Shown here piece after piece: positions 61,775-64,000 of a DNA stretch of 64,000 bases. The notes below the pieces were generated by a model. The model searched no databases, had not been told where the DNA came from, and was given only the letters and a program-made list of their open reading frames with translations. The translations under genes were made by a program, and so were the position numbers. Origin of the DNA: Thermincola ferriacetica (GTDB lineage: Bacteria; Bacillota; Thermincolia; Thermincolales; Thermincolaceae); the NCBI RefSeq assembly GCF_001263415.1, contig NZ_LGTE01000002.1, forward strand, positions 186,001 through 250,000, written 5' to 3'. Position 1 is the first letter of the stretch; every line of letters starts with the position of its first letter.

Positions 61775-61795
61775 TCTTATTTCAATTTGATAAGA
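61775..61795. promoter_or_regulatory. Imperfect palindrome just upstream of the rubrerythrin -35
   Basis: Arms TCTTAT and ATAAGA are spaced by nine bases, ending four bases before the -35. The size and A/T content resemble a PerR-type operator, but the match to the PerR box is only partial. Could be a peroxide-response site; low certainty. Confidence 0.35.
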
Positions 61796-61804
61796 AATTC
61801 GACA

Positions 61805-61834
61805 ATAAAAATATTTTAAGCAGGCTTTGCCTGC
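61805..61834 (-). terminator. Terminator of the BASS-like transporter gene
   Basis: On the minus strand GCAGGC/GCCTGC with a 3-base loop is followed by TTAAAATATTTTTATT. Placed four bases after the stop, it separates the transporter from rubrerythrin. Confidence 0.75.
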
Positions 61835-61838
61835 AATA

Positions 61839-62822
61839 TTAACTTGTTTTAACCAATTTCTCCCTGAAAAAATCAAGTTTTTCTGAAATCTTGCCGTACC
61901 AGGCCGCGCTTTGAACCTGTAAAATAAAAGCAAGCGTAACAATCAAGCCGGCTTTAGGTCCGAATGTTGTGACGGCCAAACCCAAGGCCAAGGACAAATT
62001 GCGCATCACCGTCCCGTAAACCACCGTGATAGCATCTTTCCGGTCCATAAGCATCCGCCCCGTCAGGGTGCTAATAAGGTAGTTAAGTAAATAGAAAACA
62101 GATAAAACAATTAAGCCGGTAAAAATAACCGTCGGGTTAGAAATAATCATCCTGGCCTTCATGCTGATACTGGAAAAAATAACAAACAACATAGCCCAAA
62201 CACTTAAAGCTGGGAAAAAAGGTTTAACCTTTTTCTGAAACTGTTCCTGGGTCATGCGGGTCATCAAGAATTTATGAGTAATGTTGCCCAAAATTAACGG
62301 AATGAAAACAATTACAGAAATTGTCAGGAAGGTTTGCTTAACATCTACCTGTACCAATTTTCCAACCATTGCCAAGAGGTACCAGGGAGCCAACAAAGAA
62401 CCGATCAGTAAACTGACGGCCGTTATCTTTACTGCAGCCGGAACGTTACCTTTATGCAGCATTGTCCAGGAAATAGTCATACCGCTGGTGGGCAGTAAAG
62501 ACGCAATGGCCAATCCGGCAAACATCTGAGGTTCACCGGTCAGAAAAGTCAGACCCAAAAAATATGCAATCAGCGGAATGATAGCAAAATTAATGAGTAC
62601 AGTAGCTAAAAGAACTTTGGCATGAGACAGGTCGAAGGCCTCTTTCAACTTGAACCCAATCATAGTAGGAAAAATCATAAGAAACGTAGCCAGCAGTATA
62701 TATTGTTTAAGAAAAGAAGTGTTGTAGACGTAACCCGTTAGAAATCCCAGACCTAAAACGATAGGAATAACAGTAGTTAAATTGTTGGAAGGCCAAAGAA
62801 AAAATCGTTTCAATGTGTTCAT
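61839..62822 (-). CDS. BASS/ACR3-like membrane transporter
   Basis: A 327-residue protein with about ten membrane segments, of the bile acid:sodium symporter/arsenite-permease superfamily. The repeated GxxLxPTSGMTxSW-type segment (LLPTSGMTISWTMLHKGN) marks the family. The Cys conserved in ACR3 arsenite pumps at this helix is absent, and no arsR or arsC is nearby, so arsenite export is not supported. ATG at 62822 has GAGGAGG upstream. A CsoR-family-like operator in its leader points to a metal or reactive-sulfur signal. Confidence 0.8.
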   Translation of the reverse strand: MNTLKRFFLWPSNNLTTVIPIVLGLGFLTGYVYNTSFLKQYILLATFLMIFPTMIGFKLKEAFDLSHAKVLLATVLINFAIIPLIAYFLGLTFLTGEPQMFAGLAIASLLPTSGMTISWTMLHKGNVPAAVKITAVSLLIGSLLAPWYLLAMVGKLVQVDVKQTFLTISVIVFIPLILGNITHKFLMTRMTQEQFQKKVKPFFPALSVWAMLFVIFSSISMKARMIISNPTVIFTGLIVLSVFYLLNYLISTLTGRMLMDRKDAITVVYGTVMRNLSLALGLAVTTFGPKAGLIVTLAFILQVQSAAWYGKISEKLDFFREKLVKTS

Positions 62823-62839
62823 TGATTAACCTCCTCATT

Positions 62840-62856
62840 ATACCCCCATGGGGTAT
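62840..62856. promoter_or_regulatory. CsoR/CstR-family-like operator
   Basis: ATACCCC and GGGGTAT form a 7-bp perfect palindrome around CAT, just downstream of the -10 and before the ribosome-binding site of the transporter gene. C4/G4 tracts flanked by TA are typical of operators for CsoR, CstR and related repressors that sense copper, nickel, formaldehyde or persulfide. The repressor gene is not in the window. Confidence 0.65.
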
Positions 62857-62865
62857 TTTGTGAAT

Positions 62866-62894
62866 ATAATACCACCTGCCCTTTTCTTTGTCAA
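62866..62894 (-). promoter_or_regulatory. Sigma-A promoter of the BASS-like transporter gene
   Basis: On the minus strand a perfect TTGACA (62894-62889) and TATTAT (62871-62866) are 17 bases apart. The operator-like palindrome starts 9 bases beyond the -10, so a bound repressor would block initiation. Confidence 0.85.
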
Positions 62895-62910
62895 TAAAAA
62901 ATAAGTATAT

Positions 62911-62936
62911 AAAAAAAGACGGCCTTACGACCGAAA
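62911..62936 (-). terminator. Terminator of spoIVA
   Basis: On the minus strand CGGTC/GGCCG with a GTAA loop is followed by TCTTTTTTT, directly behind the spoIVA stop. The stem is short but the U-tract is strong. Confidence 0.75.
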
Positions 62937-62938
62937 TT

Positions 62939-64000
62939 TTAAATGATGATGCAAATGAGCCCGCCGCTTCCGTCATTGACAATTCGCTGCAACGTCTCCT
63001 GCAGCTTGACCTGAGCGTTTTCGGGCATTCTATGCAGCTTGTTTTGAATGCCTTCTCTGACCAGGTCATGAAGCGACTTGCCGAAAATATTGGACTCCCA
63101 AATTTTCTTCGGGTTTTCTTCAAATTCGTTAAGCATGTAACGTACCAGTTCTTCACACTGTTTTTCGGTACCGATAATAGGGGTAATCTCTGTGGTAATA
63201 TCGGCCCTGATGATATGTAATGACGGAGCGCTGGCTTTCAGTCTTACGCCAAAACGACTGCCCTGCTTAATCAATTCGGGTTCTTCAAGGTTCATTTCAT
63301 CAAGTCTCGGAGTTACAACGCCATAGCCGCTTTCTTTAACTTCCTCTAATGCAGAAGCCACTTTTTCATATTCACGCTTGGCGTGAGCAAGATCACGCAT
63401 AAGCCTTAACAGGGTGTGTTCTCCTTCGATTTCAAAACCGCTTACCTCCTGAAGGATCTGGTAGAACATTCCTTCAGTTGCATCCATATCAATAGTGGCC
63501 ATACCGGTGCCCATATCCATTGACCGGAGATTAACCTCACCCACAAAATCGTATACGCTCAACTTCTCGATAGCTCCGTCTATATCACGCAGTTTTTGTA
63601 CGTCCTGTATCGTTTCACCGACGGCCTCCTCAAATTTTGTCCGCAGCCAGTGGGTTTCTTCCAACTCTTCTATCCACTTCGGAAGAGTTATATTTACCTC
63701 ATTAACAGGGAATTCATACAAGATTTCTTCCAAAATGTCCAGTATGTCCTGCTGGGTCAGTTGGGCTACGTCCATGGGCAGAACCGGTACCGAATATTTT
63801 TCTTCCAGCGAAAAGGCCAGGTCCTGGGTTTCCGGCGCTTTGGGCTTGGTGGAATTAAGTAGGACTACAAAAGGTTTATCAAGTTCTTTCAGTTCCTCTA
63901 TAACTCGCTCTTCAGCCGGTATATAATTAGCCCGCGGTATTTCGGTAATAGTCCCGTCAGTAGTTACTACTACCCCGATGGTGGAATGATCGGTGATAAC
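62939..64000 (-). CDS. spoIVA: SpoIVA spore coat morphogenetic ATPase (5' part missing)
   Basis: The visible 353 residues begin inside the reading frame at the window edge, with VITDHSTIGVVVTTDG, and end in the family C-terminus (QRIVNDGSGGLICIII). PFVVLLNSTKP and the long alpha-helical middle match SpoIVA, which polymerises around the forespore as the base of the coat; the N-terminal Walker A is outside the window. This marks the organism as a spore former. Confidence 0.96.
   Translation of the reverse strand, partial: VITDHSTIGVVVTTDGTITEIPRANYIPAEERVIEELKELDKPFVVLLNSTKPKAPETQDLAFSLEEKYSVPVLPMDVAQLTQQDILDILEEILYEFPVNEVNITLPKWIEELEETHWLRTKFEEAVGETIQDVQKLRDIDGAIEKLSVYDFVGEVNLRSMDMGTGMATIDMDATEGMFYQILQEVSGFEIEGEHTLLRLMRDLAHAKREYEKVASALEEVKESGYGVVTPRLDEMNLEEPELIKQGSRFGVRLKASAPSLHIIRADITTEITPIIGTEKQCEELVRYMLNEFEENPKKIWESNIFGKSLHDLVREGIQNKLHRMPENAQVKLQETLQRIVNDGSGGLICIII

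Noticed and set aside
61839-62822. Call of the transporter as an ACR3 arsenite pump
   Set aside because: The Cys needed in ACR3 is absent and there are no ars genes nearby; only the wider BASS/ACR3 family is supported.
1-64000. CRISPR arrays, tRNA or rRNA genes, insertion sequences or prophage
   Set aside because: I found no regularly spaced repeats, no cloverleaf-like sequences, no transposase or phage genes; the window is ordinary core chromosome apart from the points listed.

Overview
The window looks like a chromosomal segment from a spore-forming, motile, anaerobic Firmicute, probably a Peptococcaceae-like clostridium. The lineage is inferred from gene content and order; no marker RNA is present. 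Evidence for the lifestyle: sporulation genes (spoIVA, a SleB-type cortex hydrolase, a CwlD-type amidase), the oxygen-independent cobalamin branch (cbiD, cbiG, cbiX), a rubrerythrin, and a Bacillus/Clostridium-type fla/che operon containing fliY, cheC, cheD and sigD. Nearly every gene is on the minus strand, so the window is described from high to low coordinates in the direction of transcription. I saw no tRNA, rRNA, insertion sequence, prophage or CRISPR array.

64000-59400: the C-terminal part of spoIVA, a BASS/ACR3-like transporter with a strong promoter and a CsoR-family-like operator, rubrerythrin, a cwlD-like amidase and a PHP-family phosphoesterase. 59300-56450: an HD-GYP c-di-GMP phosphodiesterase, then a DnaD-like and a DnaC/DnaI-like replication protein. 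56450-47700: a cobalamin riboswitch with a terminator, followed by a tightly overlapping operon cbiD-cbiE-cbiT-cbiL(cobI)-cbiF-cbiG-cbiH-cbiJ-cbiX-cbiC, with a HAD phosphatase and an endonuclease/exonuclease/phosphatase-family gene behind it.

46900-40400: a LysM-SleB cortex hydrolase, a DUF362 ferredoxin-like protein, a short histidine kinase that has lost its ATP-binding glycine boxes, the only plus-strand gene (a stand-alone pyruvate-kinase C-terminal-like domain), and a split NHEJ set (ku, ligase, polymerase). 40350-31900: dprA-topA-trmFO-xerC-hslV-hslU-codY, the same order as in Bacillus subtilis, ending in a strong terminator.

31900-1: a 436-bp regulatory region (promoter, twin 17-bp repeats, c-di-GMP-I riboswitch, terminator) feeds a flagellar and chemotaxis operon of about 31 kb. 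It runs from flgB through rod, export, switch and hook genes (flgB-flgC-fliE-fliF-fliG-fliH-fliI-fliJ-ylxF-fliK-flgD-flg_new-flgE-flbD-fliL-fliM-fliY-cheY-fliO-fliP-fliQ-fliR-flhB-flhA-flhF-flhG), then ycgR-like, cheB-cheA-cheW-cheC-cheD, a small membrane protein, sigD, fapA and two or three small genes at the window edge. c-di-GMP appears at three levels: riboswitch, PilZ effector and HD-GYP hydrolase. The most notable single observations are the CheC site substitution, the degenerate kinase, the CsoR-like operator and the unexplained repeats near codY/flgB and downstream of the dnaC-like gene.
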